From the NCBI GenBank assembly GCA_016789725.1, contig JAEUQN010000030.1, positions 1 through 53,237 of the forward strand: a DNA stretch of 53,237 nucleotides. Direction: 5' to 3'. Under the pieces are notes generated by a model. That model was not told the origin of the DNA. It saw nothing but the letters and a program-made list of their open reading frames with translations, and ran no database searches. The DNA comes from Blastocatellia bacterium. Its GTDB lineage: Bacteria > Acidobacteriota > Blastocatellia > RBC074. Shown piece after piece: positions 1-7,298 of this stretch (position 1 is its first letter; every line of letters starts with the position of its first letter). The position numbers were made by a program, and so were the translations under genes.

Positions 1-1638
1 GGCCTCTTTTGGCAACAATACTTTGGGGAAATTCGGTTTGACCTCGCGCGTTGGCGAATGCACCTCACCGCCTCGAAACACATACATCGCCGGAACCGGA
101 TCAAGTTTATCGGCCACCGCCAACGCTTTCGGCAATGGCGCTGGCGCTTCCCAATCCAAATCATGCATCTTGCGGCGCAAAGCGGCCCGGGGCTTTTTCA
201 CTTCCTCTGGCATGACTTGCCATAACTCTTCGTACTTTACCTCCAACTTATTTTGCGCGTACTGAGCGATTTCTTTTTGCTCCGGCGTGCGTTTGTCTTT
301 CGGCGTGTCGAGTGCTTCCAAATACTTAGGTTCGAGGCTGGCGCGTTTTTCGGCAATTAGCTTTTCGCGGTAGGGCTTTTCGATTTCCTTGAGCTGATCT
401 TTGATGACTTGTAATTTCGCTTCGTGCGACTTGAGCGAGGTTTTGTAGGCTTCTTTTTCCGCCTCCGAAACGTTGCTGTAATCCACATTGTCGGTCGCCG
501 CGAAAAACGCTTGCAGCTTGTAAAAATCGGATTGCAAAATCGGATCGAACTTGTGGTCGTGACAACGCGCGCAACCGACGGTCAAGCCCAGGACACCAGA
601 GCCAACTCCGAGCATCGTTTCGGTCAAATACTCCTGCCGCAATTCAGCTTTGTCGAGGTTGCCTGCGACAACGTGCTGTGGTCCAGCACGCAAGAAACCT
701 GTGGCAACCTGTGCCTCAAAATTCGTCGGTTCAAGTTCATCGCCCGCGATTTGTTCTTGCAGGAAACGATCATACGGCTTATCAGCATTGAGCGCGTTGA
801 CAACGTAGTCACGGTAACGCCACGCCTGAGGACGATCCGCGTCCAACTCAAACCCGTTCGTTTCGGCAAAGCGCACGACGTCCAGCCAATGTTGCGCCCA
901 TCGCTCGCCGTACCGAGGCGAGGCCAACAAACGATCTACGACTTTTTCGTAAGCGTCGGGCGATTTATCGGCGAGAAACGCTTTCACTTCTTCGGGCGTC
1001 GGCGGCAGGCCCGTCAAATCAAAGGTCACACGGCGCAGCAACGTTGCTTTGTCGGCGGGCGGCGAAGGCGAAAGATTGTGTTTTTGTAACTCAGCCAGGA
1101 TAAACGCATCTATCGGATTTTGGATTTTGGATTTTGGATTTTGGATTACGGGAATCGCGGGGCGCACGGGCTTCACAAAAGCCCAGTATTTCCGCTGTTC
1201 CTCGGTAATTTCCTTTTCTTTGAAATTCGCAGGCAGCGGCTTGAGAACCAGTGCCGCAGGCCACGGCGCGCCTTTGTCAATCCAGGTTTCAATGGCTTCG
1301 ATGTCATCTTCTTCCAACTCGCCTCCGATAGGCATACGCGGTGATTTCGCGCCGGAAATGTACTGATACAACACGCTCTCTTTGCTGTTGCCGGGAATGA
1401 CGCTTGCGCCGCGCATTCCACCTTTCAGAACAGCTTCACGCGAGCGCAAATCCAAGCCGGATTTTTTGTCAGCGCCGTGACATTGAATGCAGTGATTCTG
1501 AAAGATAGAGACAACCTGTTGCGCCAGCTTTTGCTGCTCGTCTTGTGAGGCCGTGAAGGCACGATGCGTGTAAATACTTGCTAGTAAAAACACAAAGGAG
1601 ATAACAATACTTTTTTTGCCAAGATGTCGCAGCTTCAT
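1..1638 (-). CDS. PSD1/DUF1549-DUF1553 family cytochrome c protein (partial, C-terminus beyond window)
   Basis: The frame is open from an ATG at 1638 to the window edge, so the gene is cut at its 3' end. The N-terminus is a signal peptide (MKLRHLGKKSIVISFVFLLA...). A heme-binding CIQCH motif follows near residue 55, then a PSD1-type cytochrome region. The DUF1549 block carries LLRRVTFDLTGLPPTPEEV and RYGERWAQHWLDVVRFAET, and GCARCHDHKFDPI lies further on. The last residues in the window look like the start of the DUF1553 part. Proteins of this family are exported, typically in Planctomycetes, Verrucomicrobia and Acidobacteria, and are often paired with DUF1501 proteins; one such protein is encoded at 19.6 kb, not adjacent. 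Their substrate is not established. A heptanucleotide repeat is translated in frame at about residues 164-175 (KSKIQNP-like). Confidence 0.9.
   Translation of the reverse strand, partial: MKLRHLGKKSIVISFVFLLASIYTHRAFTASQDEQQKLAQQVVSIFQNHCIQCHGADKKSGLDLRSREAVLKGGMRGASVIPGNSKESVLYQYISGAKSPRMPIGGELEEDDIEAIETWIDKGAPWPAALVLKPLPANFKEKEITEEQRKYWAFVKPVRPAIPVIQNPKSKIQNPIDAFILAELQKHNLSPSPPADKATLLRRVTFDLTGLPPTPEEVKAFLADKSPDAYEKVVDRLLASPRYGERWAQHWLDVVRFAETNGFELDADRPQAWRYRDYVVNALNADKPYDRFLQEQIAGDELEPTNFEAQVATGFLRAGPQHVVAGNLDKAELRQEYLTETMLGVGSGVLGLTVGCARCHDHKFDPILQSDFYKLQAFFAATDNVDYSNVSEAEKEAYKTSLKSHEAKLQVIKDQLKEIEKPYREKLIAEKRASLEPKYLEALDTPKDKRTPEQKEIAQYAQNKLEVKYEELWQVMPEEVKKPRAALRRKMHDLDWEAPAPLPKALAVADKLDPVPAMYVFRGGEVHSPTREVKPNFPKVLLPKEA
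1115..1147. repeat. Heptanucleotide tandem repeat (GGATTTT)4.7 inside coding sequence
   Basis: Four exact copies of GGATTTT are followed by GGATTA. The array lies inside the cytochrome c gene and is read in frame on the minus strand as a QNPKSKI-type heptapeptide linker between the cytochrome and DUF1549 parts. A related array occurs at 27469-27493. Confidence 0.9.
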
Positions 1639-1681
1639 AGAGATGTCTGGAGGTAACGAAGCGCGCAGGAATGTGGTGTTT

Positions 1682-1746
1682 AGAGTTCAAGCTTTAGCTT
1701 GGTTTTCAATTTGACGAGCGTACCGCCAAGCTAAAGCTTGAACTCT
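1682..1746. repeat. REP-like palindromic element, 21-bp perfect inverted repeat
   Basis: Arms 1682-1702 and 1726-1746 are perfect reverse complements (core TTCAAGCTTTAGCTTGG), separated by 23 nt. The element lies between the two minus-strand genes and can form a strong hairpin in RNA from either strand. A single arm recurs at 19556-19575, so the element is dispersed. Confidence 0.85.
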
Positions 1747-1775
1747 GAACGCTTCTCCCTCAAGCGCCTCGATTC

Positions 1776-3500
1776 TTACTTCTTGATGAACTCCCGAATA
1801 TACTGATTCACCAGTTCCGGCTCTTCGTGAATGACCCAGTGCGAGCCGGTCGGGATACGTTTGATCGTGAGTTGCGGGACGAATTTGTCCAAACCTTCGA
1901 GATTGCCCGTCAACAACGCGGTGTCTTTTTCGCCCCAAATCACGAGCGTTGGCACTTTGACGTTCAGCGAATCCAACGCGGCAGCGGCGGCAATATTCGT
2001 TTCGCGTTTGGGCGTGTTTTCCGTCGGCGGGCCAATCTGTGCGGCGCGATACCAATTCAAGCCGCCGGTCAACGCGCCGGGCTGCGACCACGCTTCGACA
2101 TAAGCCTTTTTGTCTTCTTCCGTAAAGTTTTGCGGCTTGCTCGAAGCCGTGAACACCGCATTCTGCAATGCCGCATAGTTATTCGCGCTCAAGCCTGCTT
2201 CAGCTTGCGGCGAGCGGAAGAAATTCATGTACGCGCTCGCCTTTTGCTGTGCCGGATTCGATTGCAACTCGCGCGCAAACACGCCGGGATGCGGCGCATT
2301 GATGATGACGAGTTTGTCGAGATATTCAGGATGCCGAATCGCAAACGCCCACGCGACCGCGCCTCCCCAATCGTGGGCAACCAGAATGCCTTTGTTGTTC
2401 GGGTTCGTGCCGAATTTTTCAAACATCGCTTTGATGTCGGCGACAATGTGCGGCACTGCGTAGTCTTCCAGCTTTTCGGGCTTGGACGACAAATTGTAGC
2501 CGCGCTGATCGTAAGCAACGGCGGTGTAATCTTTGCCGAATTCCTTGAGTTGATGTTTCCACTCGTACCAAAACTCAGGAAAACCGTGCAGGAAAAGAAT
2601 CGTTTTGGTGCCGGAGCCTTCTTTGACGTAGTGTAATTTCAGGCCGTTAATATCTGCGTATTCGTGCTTAAACATAGTGGTTTTGCTTTCGATTTTGGGA
2701 GGTGTTGTTTTCCGCAATGTTTCAATTTGCTTGAGGATCGCAGCAGCGGTCGCTTCGGTCACGATCTTTCCTTTTTCGCGCGTCGCCAAAGTCGGATCGC
2801 CCCACGATCCCGTCGGTGAATACGTGCCTTCACCGCGCGCTGCCACTTTCGGGTCACGCGTCAAACCTCGGCTGTTGTTGGGGCGCGGCGTGTAATCTTT
2901 TACCGCCTTTTTCATCTCGACCGAGGCCGGATCAATGTAGAGCATTTTCGAGGTTTCAATCTCGTCCGCGTGCGTGCCGCCTTCCTGTTTCATCAGCGGC
3001 TTGGAGACCTGCTCGACATCTTTCGTGACGTCCAAGTAATGCAGCGCGATGCCGTCAGCGGCTAACATTTCAGCAGCAGGTTTCAAGGCACGTAGCGTCG
3101 AGACCCCAGTGTTTATTATGTAAAACCGGCGCGGCCCAAAACGCGCGAGGCCGCGACAGATGTCTACCACCAGATCACGCGCCGTTTCCAATCGCAGCGA
3201 AGTCGAGCCAGGATATTCGACGAACGCAGGATAAAAGTGATAGTTGATCGTCGGCGCGACGACAACATCCGCCACTTTCAAAACACGTTGTTTGTAAAAC
3301 TCCGCCATCGTCCAATCGTTCTTCAGCTTCAAATGTGGGCCATGTTCTTTGGACTGTGCGCCAAGCGGGATCACAACAACGGTTTCGGGCTTGAGCAGCT
3401 TTTCAGCCTCTTGCCACGTCAGGTCTTCAAGCAGTGTGCCTTTGTTTTGTGCGAAAGCCGTTGCCGAAAACAAAAGGGTGAGAAGTAGCAGTTTTTTCAT
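1776..3500 (-). CDS. Secreted creatininase-family / epoxide hydrolase-like alpha/beta hydrolase fusion
   Basis: This 574-aa protein begins with a signal peptide (MKKLLLLTLLFSATAFAQ). Residues ~22-265 are a creatininase-family amidohydrolase domain, with metal-ligand-like stretches GAQSKEHGPHLKLKNDW (about 47-63) and GGTHADEIETS (about 174-184). Residues 276-574 are an epoxide hydrolase-like alpha/beta hydrolase: oxyanion HGFPEFWYEW, nucleophile loop AHDWGG (Asp, as in epoxide hydrolases and dehalogenases), WGEKD, and catalytic His in GSHWVIHEEPE. The hydrolase half starts at an internal Met (codon 2673-2675), exactly where a free-standing enzyme would begin, which suggests fusion of two genes. 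Its start lies 8 nt after the MBL-fold gene, so the two are probably co-transcribed. The substrates are unknown. Confidence 0.85.
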   Translation of the reverse strand: MKKLLLLTLLFSATAFAQNKGTLLEDLTWQEAEKLLKPETVVVIPLGAQSKEHGPHLKLKNDWTMAEFYKQRVLKVADVVVAPTINYHFYPAFVEYPGSTSLRLETARDLVVDICRGLARFGPRRFYIINTGVSTLRALKPAAEMLAADGIALHYLDVTKDVEQVSKPLMKQEGGTHADEIETSKMLYIDPASVEMKKAVKDYTPRPNNSRGLTRDPKVAARGEGTYSPTGSWGDPTLATREKGKIVTEATAAAILKQIETLRKTTPPKIESKTTMFKHEYADINGLKLHYVKEGSGTKTILFLHGFPEFWYEWKHQLKEFGKDYTAVAYDQRGYNLSSKPEKLEDYAVPHIVADIKAMFEKFGTNPNNKGILVAHDWGGAVAWAFAIRHPEYLDKLVIINAPHPGVFARELQSNPAQQKASAYMNFFRSPQAEAGLSANNYAALQNAVFTASSKPQNFTEEDKKAYVEAWSQPGALTGGLNWYRAAQIGPPTENTPKRETNIAAAAALDSLNVKVPTLVIWGEKDTALLTGNLEGLDKFVPQLTIKRIPTGSHWVIHEEPELVNQYIREFIKK

Positions 3501-3508
3501 AACGCTCC

Positions 3509-4477
3509 TTACTTGGCCAACACGGTTGGGTCAATTCCTTTGCTCAGATCGAACGATGCGCCAACCGCGCCGACGACGCAGCTTTGGCGATCCAATCCCG
3601 TTTGCTGACGAAGGCGATAGACGGCTTCGATGCCCGTGCAATGTGCGCCCAAGAATTGTTGGAGGCCGAATTCTTTCAGCTTGCTCGCCGTCCAATCCAG
3701 CTTTTCATCATTCAGCGCGAACAGATGAAAGCCGCCGAGCGCCGCATAAACATTGGTGTTTTGCACTTTCTTGCGCGCGTGTTCGAGCGTATTGATGATG
3801 CCTGCGTGACCACAGCCGGACACGACCACCAAGCCTTTGTCTGTCACAGCCACCAGCGATATATCTTCGGGCAAATTGTCTTCGACCAAACCGTCCGGCG
3901 ATTTCATCCGCCCGCTGCCGCTCCAATTCCGTTCGGCGTGAACGCGCGGTACGGGGCCGGTCAACCACACACCGGGCAAGATTTCTTTCGGTTCGTTATA
4001 TTCGATGAACGTGCCGCCTGTCGCTTCGTACTCGCTTTTGATTTTGACGACGTAATTGCCTTCGTTGTTCCCGGCAGGCCGACTCCAGAAGATGCCTTTG
4101 CCGACGTGAACGCGCGACAGGGCGGCGGGATTCTTCTTCATAAACTCGCGTCGTAACGTTAACAAACCAGTCGTATGATCGCCGTGATTGTGGCTCAGGA
4201 TTACGTCTTTAACGTTTGCCAAATCAATGTTCAGTTCGCGGACGTTCTGTAATACGGTTTCCGGGCGCGCGCCCGTGTCAAACAGGATTTGATGTCCGTC
4301 CACCTCAATCAAGGCTGCAAAGCCCCATTCGCCGATACCTGCGTTGCCGCCCGTCAGCATCGTCGAAAGAACTTTGACGCGCAGCGATTGCACGGCCTTG
4401 GGCTTTTGTGCCATCGAGTGCGACATCGGCCCAGCCAGAAGCATCAAGACAACCGCGAACAAATAAAATTTCCTCAA
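3509..4477 (-). CDS. Secreted MBL-fold metallohydrolase (dihydropteroate-type, DHPPP synthase-like)
   Basis: This is a metallo-beta-lactamase-fold hydrolase with the metal motif SHNHGDHTTGL, the upstream DTGARPETV, GCGHAGIINTLEHA, GGFHLF and a C-terminal GAHCTG. The pattern resembles the MBL subfamily annotated as beta-ribofuranosylaminobenzene 5'-phosphate (dihydropterin) synthase-like. A signal peptide (MRKFYLFAVVLMLLAGPMSHSMAQ) shows export. I prefer the TTG start at 4477, because GAGAGG lies 6 nt before it and the signal peptide then begins correctly; an in-frame TTG at 4501 would add 8 residues. It sits between two creatininase-family genes on the same strand and is almost contiguous with the downstream fusion gene. 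The substrate is unknown. Confidence 0.8.
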   Translation of the reverse strand: MRKFYLFAVVLMLLAGPMSHSMAQKPKAVQSLRVKVLSTMLTGGNAGIGEWGFAALIEVDGHQILFDTGARPETVLQNVRELNIDLANVKDVILSHNHGDHTTGLLTLRREFMKKNPAALSRVHVGKGIFWSRPAGNNEGNYVVKIKSEYEATGGTFIEYNEPKEILPGVWLTGPVPRVHAERNWSGSGRMKSPDGLVEDNLPEDISLVAVTDKGLVVVSGCGHAGIINTLEHARKKVQNTNVYAALGGFHLFALNDEKLDWTASKLKEFGLQQFLGAHCTGIEAVYRLRQQTGLDRQSCVVGAVGASFDLSKGIDPTVLAK

Positions 4478-4502
4478 GCTCAACCTCTCTTTCAATGACA
4501 AA

Positions 4503-4619
4503 CCTTGTCCTTTGTCCCTTGTGCATTCTCCATTATATGCAGATGGTCTTCACTGCTCATCTACACGAACTGATGTTTTCCTGCATTCAATGAACAAGGG
4601 AAAATGGATAAGGGATAAT
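4503..4619. repeat. Inverted pair of 7-nt-period repeats in intergenic region
   Basis: The left part (4503-4537) reads as five successive heptamers: CCTTGTC, CTTTGTC, CCTTGTG, CATTCTC, CATTATA. The right part (4592-4619) reads GAACAAG, GGAAAAT, GGATAAG, GGATAAT, roughly the reverse complement. The two flank about 54 nt without features and could fold into an imperfect long hairpin. The arrangement matches the one at 29393-29478. Confidence 0.7.
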
Positions 4620-4629
4620 GTAAGTCACG

Positions 4630-5475
4630 CTATAAGCCTGCCAAATTCCACTTGGCGATAATGTCCTGAATCAGCTTCGCCACCTTATCCGTGACCTTCG
4701 CAAAGTATTCATCGGCTTTTTTCTGATCGAACTTCGGATAGCCCTGATTCGGTTGATACAACCCAATCGAAGACGGTGATGGATACGCCGCCCACGTCCC
4801 CGGAGCCGGATTCGCTGTTGCCATTTCTTCTTTGTACTTTTCCGGGTGTACCAGCGTTTTGTCTATCGCCTGAATGAACGCAGTTTCGTTCCAGCCCGCG
4901 TGTCCGCCATCTTCGCCAAAGACTTCTTTCGTGATGTCGGAACAATAACTCCACCAATTCACGACGAGGATGCGTACTTTTTTGTCTTTGGAAACTTCTG
5001 CTGCGATGGATTGCAGTACAGCCGTTTGTCCACCGCCGTGACCGTTGACGATGATGATGTTGCGGAACTGGTTTTTCGCCAAGCCTTCGAGCAGTTGCTT
5101 GACGAACGGACGATAGGCTTCTTCGGAAATCGTGAACGCGCCGGGATAGGCTTCCATACTGCCCGTGATGCCGTAAGGCAAGGTCGGCGCAATCATGGCA
5201 TTGACGCGCTTGGCGATGTGCTTCGCAATCCCAAAGGGAGCCGTATTGTCTGCCCCATTGTTAACGACGCCGTGCGGTTCCATCGTACCCGTGGGCAGCA
5301 GCACAGTATTGATTTTCGCGGGTACAACCTCTTTGAATTCCATCCAATTGATGCGCTCCATTTCGCGCGTTGAAACGATGTCATCCGGTGTTCTGGTGTT
5401 GGCTGCATTCTGCGCCAAAGCAGGCCAGTGTAAGGCAAACAAAAGCACGACCGAAAGCAATCCGAACCTGTTCAT
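4630..5475 (-). CDS. Secreted creatininase-family amidohydrolase
   Basis: This 281-aa protein has a signal peptide (MNRFGLLSVVLLFALHWPALAQ), then a creatininase fold: LLPTGTMEPHGVVNNGADN (Glu/His/Asp metal ligands), PYGITGSMEAYPGAFTIS, NIIIVNGHGGGQTAVL, and GEDGGHAGWNETA near residue 190. The ATG at 5475 is preferred over an in-frame upstream start because GAGG lies 8 nt before it and the signal peptide starts there. The family includes creatininase and enzymes hydrolysing cyclic amides; the substrate here is unknown. It is the first gene of a minus-strand row with the MBL-fold enzyme and the creatininase/hydrolase fusion, a second related domain in the same row. Confidence 0.85.
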   Translation of the reverse strand: MNRFGLLSVVLLFALHWPALAQNAANTRTPDDIVSTREMERINWMEFKEVVPAKINTVLLPTGTMEPHGVVNNGADNTAPFGIAKHIAKRVNAMIAPTLPYGITGSMEAYPGAFTISEEAYRPFVKQLLEGLAKNQFRNIIIVNGHGGGQTAVLQSIAAEVSKDKKVRILVVNWWSYCSDITKEVFGEDGGHAGWNETAFIQAIDKTLVHPEKYKEEMATANPAPGTWAAYPSPSSIGLYQPNQGYPKFDQKKADEYFAKVTDKVAKLIQDIIAKWNLAGL

Positions 5476-5654
5476 AACGTGACCTCGTGATGGATTTGAA
5501 ACGCGTAGACTGTACCGCAAAGTCGCGGTCAGACCAAGCCATCCCCGTTTGACAGCTTTAGCAACGAGCGGCTAAGCTGTGCAGCCTTGTTCTGAACCTT
5601 TTGCCTTTTGACAGAAGCCTGGCGACTGCTTGATGTTTGCCTTTTGATTTTCTT

Positions 5655-5927
5655 ATGGTTGCTCGACAATTTCTCATTGCTGGTGAAGTGCAGGGCGTAG
5701 GCTTTCGCTATTTCGCGTTGCGTGCGGCGGCTCGTCATCAAGTCAAAGGTACGGTCAAAAACTTGCCCGGAGGCACTGTCGAAGTAATTGCCGAAGGCGA
5801 CCGCGACGCAATGGAACAATTCAAAATGGATTTGGCGACGGGACCAATTTTCGCTACCGTCAACAGCCTTGATGAAATTGATTTGCCTGTCACCGGGCGT
5901 TTTGTAGATTTCAAAATTGATTATTAG
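5655..5927 (+). CDS. acyP: Acylphosphatase
   Basis: This 90-aa cytosolic enzyme hydrolyses the carboxyl-phosphate bond of acylphosphates. The signature GEVQGVGFRYFA contains the catalytic Arg, and KNLPGGTVEVIAEG contains the catalytic Asn region (GtVkNLP). The length matches the family (about 90-98 aa). I chose the ATG at 5655, which opens the first beta strand (MVARQFLIAG); the open frame extends six codons upstream without need. It is transcribed divergently from the creatininase gene and followed by a dispersed repeat element and apt. Confidence 0.93.
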   Translation: MVARQFLIAGEVQGVGFRYFALRAAARHQVKGTVKNLPGGTVEVIAEGDRDAMEQFKMDLATGPIFATVNSLDEIDLPVTGRFVDFKIDY

Positions 5928-5934
5928 GAAATTA

Positions 5935-6072
5935 ACCACGGAGATCACGGAGGACACGGAGAAGAATTAGACAGGATTGACGGAATTCACATAATCTTTC
6001 TCGCTCTTTATCTTGTCCAGCTTGTAAATCCTGTCTCAAAAAAACTCCGTGCTCTCTGTGTTCTCTGTGGTT
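5935..6072. repeat. Composite dispersed repeat with CACGGAGnn nonamers (copy 1)
   Basis: The left end has three CACGGAGnn nonamers after ACCACGGAG. The right end has three nonamers of the complementary type (CTCCGTGCT, CTCTGTGTT, CTCTGTGGT). An inner inverted pair GACAGGATT / AATCCTGTC flanks a core containing TTTCTCGCT. The whole element can fold into one long hairpin. A second copy with the same order of parts lies at 34543-34678. Confidence 0.88.
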
Positions 6073-6097
6073 TCACTAAGCTAAAAGGAATTTTTTC

Positions 6098-6634
6098 ATG
6101 TCTACTTCCGCAGAACTCGAACTCAAACAACTGATCCGCGAGGTCCCCGACTTTCCGAAACCCGGCATTTTATTTTACGACATCACCACACTGCTCAAAG
6201 ACGCGAGCGGCTTGCGCGCAGTGATTGATCGCCTGATAGATCAATATCGCGGACGCAAAATTGACACCGTCATTGGCATCGAATCGCGCGGATTTATCTT
6301 CGCCCCCGCGCTGGCCTATCACCTGGGCGCGGGGTTTGTTCCCGTGCGCAAACCAAAGAAGCTTCCGGCGGAAGTCGAGAGCCATAGCTACGAACTTGAA
6401 TATGGCAGCGACACGTTGGAAATTCATAAAGACGCGGTGCAATCGGGTGACAACGTGTTAATCGTGGACGATTTGCTGGCAACGGGCGGAACCGCACAGG
6501 CCGTAACGCAGTTGGTCGAAAAGCTCGGCGGCAACGTGGCGGGGCTGGCCGTGATTGTCGAGCTAGAGTTTTTGCCAGGGCGCGAAAAGCTGGCTGGCTA
6601 CGATGTCTTCTCGCTGCTAAAATACCAGTCTTGA
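6098..6634 (+). CDS. apt: Adenine phosphoribosyltransferase
   Basis: This 178-aa cytosolic purine-salvage enzyme makes AMP from adenine and PRPP. The N-terminal [22 protein letters not shown] is characteristic of Apt. [14 protein letters not shown] and the PRPP-binding loop [14 protein letters not shown] are intact, and the length is typical. AAGGA lies 11 nt before the ATG. It is followed by a tRNA-Arg gene; the purine permease at 9.9 kb could supply its substrate. The upstream region is filled by the CACGGAG repeat. Confidence 0.97.
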   Translation: MSTSAELELKQLIREVPDFPKPGILFYDITTLLKDASGLRAVIDRLIDQYRGRKIDTVIGIESRGFIFAPALAYHLGAGFVPVRKPKKLPAEVESHSYELEYGSDTLEIHKDAVQSGDNVLIVDDLLATGGTAQAVTQLVEKLGGNVAGLAVIVELEFLPGREKLAGYDVFSLLKYQS

Positions 6635-6646
6635 GTAGCTTTATTG

Positions 6647-6719
6647 GCCCTCGTAGTTCAAGGGATAGAACGCTCGCCTCCTAAGCGAGTGGCTGTTGGT
6701 TCGAGTCCAACCGAGGGCA
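6647..6719 (+). tRNA. tRNA-Arg (anticodon CCU)
   Basis: A full cloverleaf can be drawn. The acceptor stem is GCCCTCG/CGAGGGC with discriminator A. The anticodon stem CTCGC/GCGAG closes the loop CTCCTAA, so the anticodon is CCT and reads AGG. The T arm contains GGTTCGAGTCC. CCA is not encoded and there is no intron. A PD-(D/E)XK endonuclease relic lies 55 nt downstream. Confidence 0.96.
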
Positions 6720-6774
6720 CTCCCTCCTTAGTCGTATTAATTCATGACCAAGTTGTTTTGCACGGAGGTCAAGC

Positions 6775-7247
6775 ATGTTGAAAGCTGTCTATTCCAATGG
6801 CAATACTATGGAAAAGGGCAATTCTTCAGAGGGAATAGTTCTGGCAGCGTATGACGAGCAGGATTTGTTATCAGCGTCCCTTTCGGTAACGGCGCAGCCT
6901 ACGATTTGATCGTTGATACGGGGATGCGGTTGCTAAAAATCCAAGTCAAGACAGGCTGGCGAAGCAGTGGCTGCTTATGTTACAAGGTGCGCAGGAAAGT
7001 TCGGGACGCGCATTACAAGGCCATGCGCAAATACACCGTCGAAGACTTCGACTATTTGGCGATTTATGATCCTATTTCAGAAGGGGTTTATGTTGTCCCC
7101 TCAACAATGATGGAGGGCAAATTGCGACTTGAACCGCCACGTAACAATCAGAAGGTGCTAATCAAATGGGCGGCTGACTTCACTTGGGACAAGCACCTGT
7201 TATCCCTTGGCAAGCCTCTCTCATTCTCCGCTCCCTCTTTCCTGTAG
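6775..7247 (+). pseudogene. Frameshifted PD-(D/E)XK endonuclease (group I intron-type family)
   Basis: An ATG at 6775, 6 nt after GGAGG, opens a frame reading MLKAVYSNGNTMEKGNSSEG then IVLAAYDEQ. After CAG at 6859-6861 the homology continues one frame over as GFVISVPFGNGAAYDLIVD and LLKIQVKTGW, then DFDYLAIYDPISEGVYVVP, and ends at 7247. The family signature is restored if one G is added (CAGGATTT to CAGGGATTT). The catalytic set E (SSEG), D (YDLIVD) and QVK (IQVKTG) is split across the shift. The fold matches the PD-(D/E)XK family that includes the tRNA-intron homing enzyme I-Ssp6803I. It follows tRNA-Arg(CCU) directly, but no intron remains. A sequencing error at the G run is the other explanation. 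Confidence 0.75.
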
Positions 7248-7298
7248 AATTCAAAGTCTTACCACTTTCATGCCAAATTACACTTAGCAAGGCTCCTC

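Noticed and set aside
424..1089. 221-codon open frame on the plus strand
   Set aside because: It lies antisense to the PSD1 cytochrome gene, whose heme motif and domain matches are clear; the product has no recognisable pattern.
1682..1746. CRISPR array
   Set aside because: The repeats here and elsewhere are inverted or 7-9 nt in period, without regular spacers; no cas gene is present anywhere in the window.
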